Below, piece after piece: positions 25,860 through 39,228 of a stretch of DNA of 64,000 bases; position 1 is the stretch's first letter, and each line of letters opens with the position of its first letter. The notes under the pieces are model-generated. The model made no database searches and was not told the DNA's origin. It worked only from the letters and a program-made list of their open reading frames with translations. A program made the position numbers and the translations under genes. This DNA comes from Daphnia carinata (lineage: Eukaryota; Arthropoda; Branchiopoda; Diplostraca; Daphniidae), in the NCBI RefSeq assembly GCF_022539665.2, contig NC_081336.1:10268778-10332777 (forward strand), written 5' to 3'.

Positions 25860-27256
25860 ATCTCATGTTGAAGGCGAGGGGGAGGAGAACACCCAATCCG
25901 TTAGAAAGCTGAAAAAAGAAATGACCGTCGAAGAAAGGCACTTAATCCGTGCCCAAAAGTATAGGATACATAAACATTTTTACGTTTTGCGTTTAATTAT
26001 TTAGAGTTACTTGTGTGTGAAAAGGCTACAACTCATCGAATCGGACTTTTATAAGCATGCCAGCATTAATGAAACGGCGCGGACGCTAGATCTTGATCTC
26101 GATGTCGTTGTCGTTGATCAAATTTTCAACTTTTGGGTTCTTAAACGAAAGGTGTGTGCTCCCAAATTCATGTGACTCTACTACAAGCAATCAATTTTCT
26201 TTTTTAAAATTTCCAGTCCAACCGAGACAGACCATTGCTACCGCCCAAAACCACTGAAACGGAAAGATTAAGTCAGCAACAACAGCAAGATATGGAACGT
26301 ATGAAATTGTTTGTACAGCTACGACAAGACCTAGAGAGGGTATGAACATACTTCTCATTAACTTTATTATTTTATCTCGTTAAATGCAGAGTTGTCAGTA
26401 AAAACTGTTCTTCGCTGTAGGTTCGAAATTTGTGTTACATGGTCAGCCGAAGAGAGAAATTATCACGATCGTATTTTCGATTGCGAGAACAAACCTTCCA
26501 CAAGCAACAGCGATTTTGTCTCTGTCTGATCTACAAAAAACTATCACCCCAGCAGAACTGACGCCAATCATGGCTCCAATGTCTATGACCTTGTATATTT
26601 ACGTGGGGAAACGATCCAAAAAGAAGGCTTTGAACAAGTCATTCAACTCATAGCAGGCGTACAGTCGAACATCCCCGCAATGAAAAAGGTTTGGCTTTTC
26701 CGTAATTATCGATGACAAGGAAACAGTTCTCAATCTGTGTGCGTTGAATTTATTTGGTTGCAGGATAAAAATGGAATCGTTGGTCGTCCCAATCATTTAA
26801 AGGAAGACAACCCATACAAACGCACGTACATGAATGGGGGCGAAAGTCGTTGATTCCGCTCGCTATCTTCCATCAGTGCCGAATCGGCTACCTCTGATAC
26901 TGAAACAAACAGTAGATGGAAGAGACCGGTATTTCAAATCATCTTCCTGTTCGAGTTTCTACGCCGATCACAATTTCCCATTTTTTATTCTTTCCGTCCA
27001 GGTGAGAACACCTTCGCAAACATCAATTACCTCGGTCGACAGCGATTTCGATGTAGCCATTACACAGCTTGGTTCCAAAAAAGCCAGTTCGAAAACTAGT
27101 GATAGAGCTGGCAAGTTCATTTACACCGACAGTGAAGAAGAAGCGGGACCTTTTAGGCTTTTGATGTTACCTGCTAAATTTTTGTTTAATTGTTTGTATT
27201 TTGTAAAAATAAATGTAAATCAATTACCAAAAATTTATGGTTTTATTTTAATTTAA
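25860..27256 (+). pseudogene. JADE/Rhinoceros-type protein exons captured in the element
   Basis: Phase-compatible exons: about 25870-25958 (EEN...KKEMTVEERHLIRAQK), 26025-26151 (ESDFYKHASINETARTLDLD, then IFNFWVLKRK), 26217-26339 (LLPPKTTETERL, then LFVQLRQDLER), from 26421 (VRNLCYMVSRREKLSRS, then REQTFHK), and possibly 27002-27256 (SITSVDSDFDVAITQLG, then YTDSEEEAG). The order and motifs match the region just after the first acidic segment in JADE/Rhinoceros PHD-finger proteins, which are subunits of HBO1-type histone acetyltransferase complexes. PHD fingers are not seen. The second exon has a VVVV expansion, and the reading frame is lost after REQTFHK. It is a partial, intron-containing genomic capture, so it did not arrive by reverse transcription of spliced mRNA. 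Confidence 0.65.
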
Positions 27257-27274
27257 ACAAATTTTCTTGCGTCC

Positions 27275-27560
27275 TTTGGCTGCCGCGATCCGGACATTCC
27301 GCGGATGTTCCAATACGTACGTTCACTGAACGTACGGATTTGCCATCCTGCAGACGTCCAACTAAGGACGTCCGTAGTACTCCCAAATAAGGACGTTACC
27401 AGGACTTCCAATTAATTACGTCCGTAGGACGTCCTCCAGTGGACGTCCCTAAAACCGGACATTAGGACATCCTGGTGACGTACATCTGCCGTCAGAATAG
27501 GACGTCCCGATCGGCCAGCCAGGACGTAGATGGGATGTCCCTGGGACGGACAAAGGCTAG
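27275..27560. repeat. GGACGTCC-rich palindromic segment
   Basis: About 285 bp with a base composition unlike the AT-rich flanks and many copies of GGACGT/ACGTCC and GGACGTCC, plus a near-perfect inverted repeat ACGTACGTTCACTGAACGTACG (about 27315-27336). It probably represents a small foldback or MITE insertion downstream of the JADE-like exons, although I could not fix termini or a target duplication. Confidence 0.5.
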
Positions 27561-27589
27561 TAGGGTATGTATGTGCTATAATCTTTTTG

Positions 27590-28060
27590 TTTAAGGAAGG
27601 CAAGCCAGCATATGCCATCCAATTTCAGGGGAAAAGCAGGACTCTGATAAAATGAAAACTCAACTTAAACGGAAGTTAGATAAGTGGGAGAAGAAGAAAC
27701 TAAACAAACAAAGGAAAAATAACAGATGCCAAGGTAAACTTTGATTTCGACAAAAAAAAATAGACCTTCAACTAATTTTACTTTTCTGTATTTTAACAGA
27801 TAAAAGAATACTAAGCGCAATAGGTTAAAAAAAATGTGGAATTGATTGCGAGCTTGATAAACCAATTAGGAAAGAGAATAAAATCAACATCACAAACGAG
27901 AAAGAAGTTGGTTGAACGCATCGAAGAACAAGAAAAGAGAAAGGAACAACAACAGAAAAGGGATAAATCAACATTAAGAAAACGAAAAATGAAAGGAAAG
28001 CATAAACTGAATAAACTAGCGAAAAAAAAACAAACTTATCGTATGAATTGCCGATATTGA
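27590..28060 (+). pseudogene. lysine-rich coiled-coil exon, copy 1
   Basis: Two blocks: about 27625-27730 (QLKRKLDKWEKKKLNKQRK) and 27836-28060 (ELIASLINQLGKRI, KKLVERIEEQEKRKEQQQKR, LRKRKMKGKHKLNKLAKKK). Related blocks lie at 39229-39490, 39540-39660 and 40020-40320 in the second element, including the non-coding sequence that follows (CACTGGCATGCCTTCCATGATC). The composition predicts a highly basic coiled coil, and I do not recognise a family. It may be a 3' exon of the captured gene. Frames are broken by stops in the other copies. Confidence 0.5.
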
Positions 28061-28179
28061 CATGGATGAGCTGCCTCGTGTTCCATTATTTACAAGCCGT
28101 GCCATGATAGTTTTGTATAACAATACACTGGCATGCCTTCCATGATCCGAGCGGAACTCATTATTTTCGTTCTTGCCAC

Positions 28180-28780
28180 GTAGGTCTCTATTTATGGTTT
28201 TGCGGCATATATTTTTTTTATTAAAAAATGTGCTTGTCTTAAATAATATATATATAATTTTTTTATTATTTATCAGTGTATTAAGGAGTACTTAGGGGAA
28301 AGCATGCCCCTCGTCTCCGGGAATTCGCATGGAATAAGGATATCAGCCAGGGGGGAGGGCGATACTAGGACTGGAAACGCCACTAACGAAAGGTCAAGGG
28401 CAAAAAATCAAACACTGTGTAAAAATAAACATAACTTTTATACATGAGCTGTGTAAAGCAATAGATAATGCGTGTAATCGTGCAAAAAAAATACAAATAT
28501 GAATTCAAACAAAAAGTTATGATGGACTGATTACACGAGCAATTGATAACGTGGTTTGGAGTGCGGAAAACTACATAAGCCGTCCGGTTCTTCCTTTATA
28601 ACAGCGGGCTTTAGGGCTATTTCCCAAGGAGAAATAGGACCATTACTATGGAGAAATAGGACCCTTATGAGGGAGAAATAGGACCCTTCAAAATATGATT
28701 GATGATTGGGTCCTAATTCTCCGGGTCCTATTTCTCCGGGTCCTAAGGTCCTATTTCTCCGGGTCCTATATTCTCCAGGT
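28180..28780. repeat. right TIR of the satellite-inserted element
   Basis: Reverse complement of the left TIR with divergence. The inner unique part (28180-28615) is followed by GGAGAAATAGGACC units in forward then reverse orientation (about 28620-28780), directly abutting the satellite at 28781. Confidence 0.8.
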
Positions 28781-31700
28781 CACGTATATTTGATGGTGTT
28801 TGAATGTAGATATTGAAACTCAGTGTATCATACTATATTCACATTGAATACACGTATATTTGATACTGTTTGAATGTAGATCATGAAACTGATTCTATAA
28901 CACTATATTCACATTGAATACACGTATATTTGATGCTGTTTGAATGTAGATCTTGAAACTCACTGTATCACACTATATTCACATTGAATACACGTATATT
29001 TGATGCTGTTTGAATGTAGATATTGAAACTCACTGTATCACACTATATTCACATTGAATACACGTATATTTGATGCTGTTTAAATGTAGATATTGAAAAT
29101 CACTGTATCACACTATATTCACATTGAATACACGTATATTGAATGCTGTATGAATGTAGATATTGAAACTCACTGTATCACACTATATTCACATTGAATA
29201 CACGTATATTTGATGCTGTTTGAATGTAGATATTGAAACACACTGTATCACACTATATTCACATTGAACACACGTATATTTGATGCTGTTTGAATGTAGA
29301 TATTGAAACTCACTGTCTCACACTATATTCACATTGAATACACATATATTTAATGCTGTTTGAATGTAGATATTGAAACTCACTGTATCATACTATATTC
29401 ACATTGAATACACGTATATTTGATACTGTTTCAATGTAGATATTGAAACTCACTGTATCACACTATATTCACAACGAATACACGTATATTTGATACTGTT
29501 TGAATTTAGATCATGAAACTGATTCTATAACAGTATATTCACATTGAATACACGTATATTTGATGCTGTTTGAATGTAGATATTGAAACTCACTGTATCA
29601 AACTATATTTACATTGAATACACGTATATTTGATGCTGTTTGAATGTAGATATTGAAACTCACTGTATCACACTATATTCACATTGAATACACGTATATT
29701 TGATACTGTTTTAATTTAGATCATGAAACTGATTCTATAACACTATATTCACATTGAATACACGTATATTTGATGCTGTTTGAATGTAGATATTGAAACT
29801 CACTGTATCAAACTATATTCACATTGAATACACGTATATTTGATGCTGTTTGAATGTAGATATTGAAACTCACTGTATCACACTATATTTACATTGAATA
29901 CACGTATATTTGGTGCTGTTTGAATGTAGATATTGAAACTCACTGTATCACACTATATTCACATTGAATACACGTATATTTGATGCTGTTTGAATGTAGA
30001 TATTGAAACTCACTGTATCACACTATATTCACATTGAATACACGTATATTTGATACTGTTTGAATGTAGATCATGAAACTGATTCTATAACACTATATTC
30101 ACGTTGAATACACGCATATTTGATGATGTTTGAATGTAGATATTGAAACTCACTGTATAACACTATATTCACATTGAATACACGTATATTTGATGCTGTT
30201 TGAATGTAGATATTGAAACTCACTGTATCACACTATATTCACATTGAATACACGTATATTTGATGCTGTTTGAATGTAGATATTGAAACTCACTGTATCA
30301 CGCTATATTCACATTGAATACACGTATATTTGATACTGTTTGAATGTAGATCATGAAACTGATTCTATAACACTATATTCACGTTGAATACACGTATATT
30401 TGATACTGTTTGAATGTAGATATTGAAACTCACTGTATCACACTATATTCACATTGAATACACGTATATTTGATACTGTTTGAATTTAGCTCATGAAACT
30501 GATTCTATAACACTATATTCACATTGAATACACGTATATTTGATGCTGTTTGAATGTAGATATTGAAACTCACTGTATCACACTATATTCACATTGAATA
30601 CACGTATATTTGATGCTGTTTGAATGTAGATATTGAAACTCACTGTATCACACTATATTCACATTGAATACACGTATATTTGATGCTGTTTGAATGTAGA
30701 TATTGAAACTCACTGTATCACACTATATTCACATTGAATACACGTATATTTGATGCTGTTTGATTGTAGATATGGAAACTCACTGTATCACACTATATTC
30801 ACATTGAGTACACGTATATTTGATGGTGTTTGAATGTAGATATTGAAACTCACTGTATCTCACTATATTCACGTTGAATACACGTATATTTGATGCTGTT
30901 TGAATGTAGATATTGAAACTCACTGTATCACACTATATTCACATTGAATACACGTATATTTGATGCTGTTTGAAAGTAGATATTGAAACTCACTGTATCA
31001 CACTATATTCACATTGAATACACGTATATTTGATACTGTTTGAAAGTAGATCATGAAACTGATTCTATAACACTATATTCACATTGAATACACGTATATT
31101 TGATGCTGTTTGAATGTAGATATTGAAACTCACTGTATTACACTATATTTACATTGAATACACGTATATTTGATACTGTTTGAATGTAGATATTGAAACT
31201 CACTGTATCACACTATATTCACATTGAATACACGTATATTTGATGTTGTTTGAATTTAGATCATGAAACTGATTCTATAACACTATATTCACATTGAATA
31301 CACGTATATTTGATGCTGTTTGAATGTAGATATTGAAACTCACTGTATCACCCTATATTCACATTGAATACACGTATATTTGATACTGTTTGAATGTAGA
31401 TCATGAAACTGATTCTATAACACTATATTCACATTGAATACACGTATATTTGATGCTATTTGAATGTAGATATTGAAACTCACTGTATCAAACTATATTC
31501 ACATTGAATAAACGTATATTTGATACTGTTTGAATGTATATCATGAAACTGATTCTATAACACTATATTCACATTTAATACACGTATATTTGATGCTGTT
31601 TGAATGTAGATATTGAAACTAACTGTATCACACTATATTCACATTGACTACACGTATATTTGATGCTGTTTGAATGTAGATATTGAAACTGATTCTATAA

Positions 31701-34700
31701 CACTATATTCACATTGAATACACGTATATTTGATGTTGTTTGAATGTAGATCATGAAACTGATTCTATAACACTATATTCACATTTAATACACGTATATT
31801 TGATGCTGTTTGAATGTAGATATTGAAACTCACTGTATCACACTATATTCACATTGAATACACGTATATTTGATGCTGTTTGAATGTAGATATTGAAACT
31901 CACTGTATCACACTATATTCACATTGAATACACGTATATTTGATACTGTTTGAATGTAGATCATGAAACTGATTCTATAACACTATATTCACATTGAATA
32001 CACGCATATTTGATGCTATTTGAATGTAGATATTGAAACTCACTGTATCAAACTATATTCACATTGAATAAACGTATATTTGATACTGTTTGAATGTATA
32101 TCATGAAACTGATTCTATAACACTATATTCACATTTAATACACGTATATTTGATGCTGTTTGAATGTAGATATTGAAACTCACTGTATCACACTATATTC
32201 ACATTGAATACACGTATATTTGATGCTGTTTGAATGTAGATATTGAAACTCACTGTATCACACTATATTCACATTGAATACACGTATATTTGATGCTGTT
32301 TGAATGTAGATATTGAAACTCACTGTATCACACTATATTCAAATTGAATACACGTATATTTGATACTGTTTGAATTTAGATCATGAAACTGATTCTATAA
32401 CACTATATTCACATTGAATACACGTATATTTATGCTGTTTGAATGTAGATATTGAAACTAACTGTATCACACTATATTCACATTGAATACACGTATATTT
32501 GATGCTCTTTGAATGTAGATATTGAAACTCACTGTATCACACTATATTCACATTGAATACACGTATATTTGATGTTGTTTGAATGTAGATATTGAAACTC
32601 ACTGTATCACACTATATTCACATTGAAAACACGTATATTTGATACTGTTTGAATTAAGATCATGAAACTGATTCTATAACCCTATATTCACATTGAATAC
32701 ACGTATATTTGATACTGTGTGAATGTAGATCATTGAAACTCACTGTATCACCCTATATTCACATTGAATACACGTATATTTGATACTGTTTGAATGTAGA
32801 TCATGAAACTGATTCTATAACACTATATTCACATTGAATACACGCATATTTGATGCTATTTGAATGTAGATATTGAAACTCACTGTATCAAACTATATTC
32901 ACATTGAATAAACGTATATTTGATACTGTTTGAATGTATATCATGAAACTGATTCTATAACACTATATTCACATTGAATACACGTATATTTTATGCTGTT
33001 TGAATGTAGATATTGAAACTCACTGTATCATACTATATTCACATTGAATACACGTATATTTGATACTGTTTGAATGTATATCATGAAACTGATTCTATAA
33101 CACTATATTCACATTTAATACACGTATATTTGATGCTGTTTGAATGTAGATATTGAAACTCACTGTATCACACTATATTCACGTTCAATACACGTATATT
33201 TGATGTTTTGAATGTAGATATTGGAACTCACTGTATCACACTATATTCACATTGAATACACGTATATTTGATGCTGTTTGAATGTAGATATTGAAACTCA
33301 CTGTATCACACTATATTCACATTGAATACACGTATATTTGATACTGTTTAAATATATATCATGAATCTGATTCTATAACACTATGTTCACATTGAATACA
33401 CATATATTTGATTCTGTTTGATTGTAGATATTGAAACTCACTGTATCACACTATATTCACATTTAATATACGTTTATTAGATACTGTTTGAATGTAGATA
33501 TTGAAACTGAGTCTATAACACTATATTCACATTGAATACACGTATATTTGATGCTGTTTGAATGTAGATATTGAAATTCACTGTATCATACTATATTCAC
33601 ATTGAATACACGTATATTTGATGCTGTTTGAATGTAGATATTGAAACTCACTGTATCACACTATATTCACATTGAATACACGTATATTTGATGCTGGTTG
33701 AATGTAGATATTGAAACTCACTGTATCACACTATATTCAAATTGAATACACGTATATTTGATACTGTTTGAAAGTAGATCATGAAACTGATTCTATAACA
33801 CTATATTCACATTGAATACACGTGTATTTGATGCTGTTTGAATGTAGATATTGAAACTCACTGTATCACACTATATTCACATTAAATACACGTATATTTG
33901 ATGCTGGTTGAATGTAGATATTGAAATTCACTGTATCAAACTATATTCACATTGAATACACGTATATTTGATACTGTTTGAATGTGTATCATGAAACTGA
34001 TTCTATAACACTATATTCACATTGAATACACGTATATTTGATGCTGTTTGAATGTAGATATTGAAACTCACTGTATCACACTATATTCACATTTAATACA
34101 CGTTTATTAGATACTGTTTGAATGTAGATATTGAAACTGAGTCTATAACACTATATTCACATTGAATACACGTATATTTGATGCTGTTTGAATGTAGATA
34201 TTGAAATTCACTGTATCATACTATATTCACATTGAATACACGTATATTTGATGCTGTTTGAATGTAGATATTGAAACTCACTGTATCACACTATATTCAC
34301 ATTGAATACACGTATATTTGATGCTGGTTGAATGTAGATATTGAAACTCACTGTATCACACTATATTCAAATTGAATACACGTATATTTGATACTGTTTG
34401 AAAGTAGATCATGAAACTGATTCTATAACACTATATTCACATTGAATACACGTATATTTGATGCTGTTTGAATGTAGATATTGAAACTCACTGTATCACA
34501 CTATATTCACATTGAATACACGTATATTTGATACTGTTTGAATGTAGATCATGAAACTGATTCTATAACACTATATTCACGTTGAATACACGCATATTTG
34601 ATGCTGTTTGAATGTAGATATTGAAACTCACTGTATCACACTATATTCACATTGAATACACGTATATTTGATACTGTTTGAATTTAGATCATGAAACTGA

Positions 34701-37700
34701 TTCTATAACACTATATTCACATTGAATACACGTATATTTGATGCTGTTTGAATGTAGATATTGAAACTCACTGTATCACACTATATTCACATTGAATGCA
34801 CGTATATTTGATGCTGTTTGAATGTAGATATTGAAACTCACTGTATCAAACTATATTCACATTGAATACACGTATATTTGATACTGTTTGAATGTGTATC
34901 ATGAAACTGATTCTATAACACTATATTCACATTGAATACACGTATATTTGATGCTGTTTGAATGTAGATATTGAAACTCACTGTATCACACTATATTCAC
35001 ATTTAATATACGTTTATTAGATATTGTTTGAATGTAGATATTGAAACTGAGTCTATAACACTATATTCACATTGAATACACGTATATTTGATGCTGTTTG
35101 AATGTAGATATTGAAATTCACTGTATCATACTATATTCACATTGAATACACGTATATTTGATGCTGTTTGAATGTAGATATTGAAACTCACTGTATCACA
35201 CTATATTCACATTGAATACACGTATATTTGATGCTGGTTGAATGTAGATATTGAAACTCACTGTATCACACTATATTCAAATTGAATACACGTATATTTG
35301 ATACTGTTTGAAAGTAGATCATGAAACTGATTCTATAACACTATATTCACATTGAATACACGTGTATTTGATGCTGTTTGAATGTAGATATTGAAACTCA
35401 CTGTATCACACTATATTCACATTAAATAGACGTATATTTGATGCTGGTTGAATGTAGATATTGAAATTCACTGTATCAAACTATATTCACATTGAATACA
35501 CGTATATTTGATACTGTTTGAATGTAGATCATGAAACTGATTCTATAACACTATATTCACATTGAATACACGTATATTTGATTCTGTTTGAATGTAGATA
35601 TTGAAACTCACTGTATCACACTATATTCACATTTAATACACGTTTATTAGATACTGTTTGAATGTAGATATTGAAACTGAGTCTATAACACTATATTCAC
35701 ATTGAATACACGTATATTTGATGCTGTTTGAATGTAGATATTGAAATTCACTGTATCATACTATATTCACATTGAATACACGTATATTTGATGCTGTTTG
35801 AATGTAGATATTGAAACTCACTGTATCACACTATATTCACATTGAATACACGTATATTTGATGCTGGTTGAATGTAGATATTGAAACTCACTGTATCACA
35901 CTATATTCAAATTGAATACACGTATATTTGATACTGTTTGAAAGTAGATCATGAAACTGATTCTATAACACTATATTCACATTGAATACACGTATATTTG
36001 ATGCTGTTTGAATGTAGATATTGAAACTCACTGTATCACACTATATTCACATTGAATACACGTATATTTGATACTGTTTGAATGTAGATCATGAAACTGA
36101 TTCTATAACACTATATTCACGTTGAATACACGCATATTTGATGCTGTTTGAATGTAGATATTGAAACTCACTGTATCACACTATATATATTCACATTGAA
36201 TACACGTATATTTGATACTGTTTGAATTTAGATCATGAAACTGATTCTATAACACTATATTCACATTGAATACACGTATATTTGATGCTGTTTGAATGTA
36301 GATATTGAAACTCACTGTATCACACTATATTCACATTGAATACACGTATATTTGATGCTGTTTGAATGTAGAAATTGAAACTCACTGTATCACACTATAT
36401 TCACATTGAATACACGTATATTTGATGCTGTTTGAATGTAGATATTGAAACTCACTGTATCACACCATATTCACATTGAATACACGTATATTTGATGCTG
36501 TTTGAATGTAGATATTGAAACTCGCTGTATCACACTATATTCAAATTGAATACACGTATATTTGATACTGTTTGAATTTAGATCATGAAACTGATTCTAT
36601 AACACTATATTCACATTGAATACACGTATATTTTATGCTGTTTGAATGTAGATATTGAAACTAACTGTATCACACTATATTCACATTGAATACACGTATA
36701 TTTGATGCTCTTTGAATGTAGATATTGAAACTCACTGTATCACACTATATTCACATTGAATACACGTATATTTGATGTTGTTTGAATGTAGATATTGAAA
36801 CTCACTGTATCACACTATATTCACATTGAATACACGTATATTTAATACTGTTTGAATGTAGATCATGAAACTGATTCTATAACCCTATATTCACATTGAA
36901 TACACGTATATTTGATGCTGTTTGAATGTAGATATTGAAACTCACTGTATCACACTATATTCACATTGAATACACGTATATTTGATGCTGGTTGAATGTA
37001 GATATTGAAACTCACTGTATCACACTATATTCACATTGAATACACGTATATTCGATGCTGTTTGAATGTAGATATTGAAACTCACTGTATCACACTATAT
37101 CCACATTGAATACACGTATATTTGATGCTGTTTGAATGTAGATATTGAAACTCACTGTATCACTCTATATTCAAATTGAATACACGTATATTTGATACTG
37201 TTTGAAAGTAGATCATGAAACTGATTCTATAACACTATATTCACATTGAATACACGTATATTTGATGCTGTTTGAATGTAGATATTGAAACTCACTGTAT
37301 TACACTATATTCACATTGAATACACGTATATTTGATGCTGTTTGAATGTAGATATTGAAACTGATTATATAACACTATATTCACGTTGAATACACGCATA
37401 TTTGATGCTGTTTGAATCTAGATATTGAAACTCACGGTATCACACTATATTCACATTGAATACACGTATATTTGATACTGTTTGAATGTAGATCATGAAA
37501 CTGATTCTATAACACTATATTCACATTGCATACACGTATATTTGATACTGTTTGAATTTAGATCATGAAACTGATTCTATAACACTATATTCACATTGAA
37601 TACACGCATATTTGATGCTATTTGAATGTAGATATTGAAACTCACTGTATCAAACTATATTGACATTTAATACACGTATATTCGATGCTGTTTGAATGTA

Positions 37701-39189
37701 GATATTGAAACTCACTGTATCACACTATATTCACATTGAATACACGCATATTTGATGCTGTTTGAATGTAGATATTGAAACTCACTGTATCACACTATAT
37801 TCACATTGAATACACGTATATTTGATACTGTTTGAATATATATCATGAATCTGATTCTATAACACTATGTTCACATTGAATACACGCATATTTGATGCTG
37901 TTTGCATGTAGATATTGAAACTCACTGTATCACCCTATATTCACATTGAATACACGTATATTTGATACTGTTTGAATGTAGATCATGAAACTGATTCTAT
38001 AACACTATATTCACATTGAATACACGCATATTTGATGCTATTTGAATGTAGATATTGAAACTCACTGTATCAAACTATATTCACATTGAATAAACGTATA
38101 TTTGATACTGTTTGAATGTATATCATGAAACTGATTCTATAACACTATATTCACATTGAATACACGTATATTTGATGCTGTTTGAATGTAGATATTGAAA
38201 CTCGCTGTATCACACTATATTCACATTGAATACACGTATATTTGATGCTGTTTGAATGTAGATCATGAAACTGATTCTATAACACTATATTCACATTGAA
38301 TACACGTATATTTGATGCTGTTTGAATGTAGATATTGAAACTCACTGTATCACACTATATTAACATTGAATACACGTATATTTGATGCTGGTTGAATGTA
38401 GATATTGAAACTCACTGTATCACACTATATTCACATTGAATACACGTATATTTGATGCTGTTTGAATGTAGATATTGAAACTCACTGTATCACACTATAT
38501 TCACATTGAATACACGTATATTTGATACTGTTTAAATATATATCATGAATCTGATTCTATAACACTATGTTCACATTGAATACACGCATATTTGATGCTG
38601 TTTGAATGTAGATATTGAAACTCACTGTATCACACTATATTCACATCGAATACACGTATATTTGATGCTGTTTGAATGTAGATCATGAAACTGATTCTAT
38701 AACACTATATTCACATTGAATACACGTATATTTGATTCTGTTTGATTGTAGATATTGAAACTCACTGTATCACACTATATTCACATTGAATACACGTATA
38801 TTTGATGCTGTTTGAACGTAGATATTGAAACTCACTGTATCACACTATATTCACATTGAATACACGTATATTAGATACTGTTTGAATACAGATCATGAAA
38901 CTGATTCTATAACACTATATTCACATTGAATACACGTATATTTGATGCTGTTTGCATGTAGATATTGAAATTCACTGTATCACACTATATTCACATTGAA
39001 TACACGTATATTTTTTGCTGTTTGAATGTAGATAATGAAACTCACTGTATCACACTATATTCACATTAATACACGTATATTTGATGCTGTTTGAATGTAG
39101 ATATTGAAACTCACTGTATCACACTATATTCACATTGAATACACGTATATTTGATGCTGTTTGAATGTAGATATTGAAACTGATTCTAT
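28781..39189. repeat. 70 bp satellite array, block 2
   Basis: About 149 monomers of the same two types as block 1, in the same orientation, so the element at 24316-28780 split a single array. A longer higher-order unit is visible: the rare GTTTATTAG monomer occurs at 33471, 34101, 35011 and 35641, spacings of 630, 910 and 630 bp, giving a 1540 bp (22-monomer) repeat. Scattered single-base indels shift the register, for example near 32430, 33210 and 36187. The array ends abruptly at GATTCTATA. Confidence 0.97.
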
Positions 39190-39228
39190 ACGATTGGCGG
39201 AGAAAAAGGCAAAAAGCAAAGAGCAGAA

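Larger units (their letters stand above)
24316..28780. mobile_element. 4.47 kb long-TIR foldback-type element inserted in the satellite
   Basis: Breaks the satellite between CACTATA and CACGTAT. The ends are inverted repeats of each other over about 600 bp (24316-about 24960 and about 28180-28780), with divergence. The outermost ~170 bp at each end are clusters of GGAGAAATAGGACC: about six forward then three reverse at the left end, and three forward then about six reverse at the right. Each tip is therefore also self-complementary. Inside are JADE-like exons, a GGACGTCC-rich segment and a lysine-rich exon. I see no transposase, so it is probably non-autonomous. The satellite loses about 13 bp across the insertion, and no clean target duplication is visible. 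Foldback and Galileo-type elements have comparable long, repeat-rich TIRs; assignment to either is inference. Confidence 0.8.

Noticed and set aside
17183-39189. Possible CRISPR-like array
   Set aside because: The 70 bp units are contiguous satellite monomers with no repeat-spacer structure, in a eukaryotic context.
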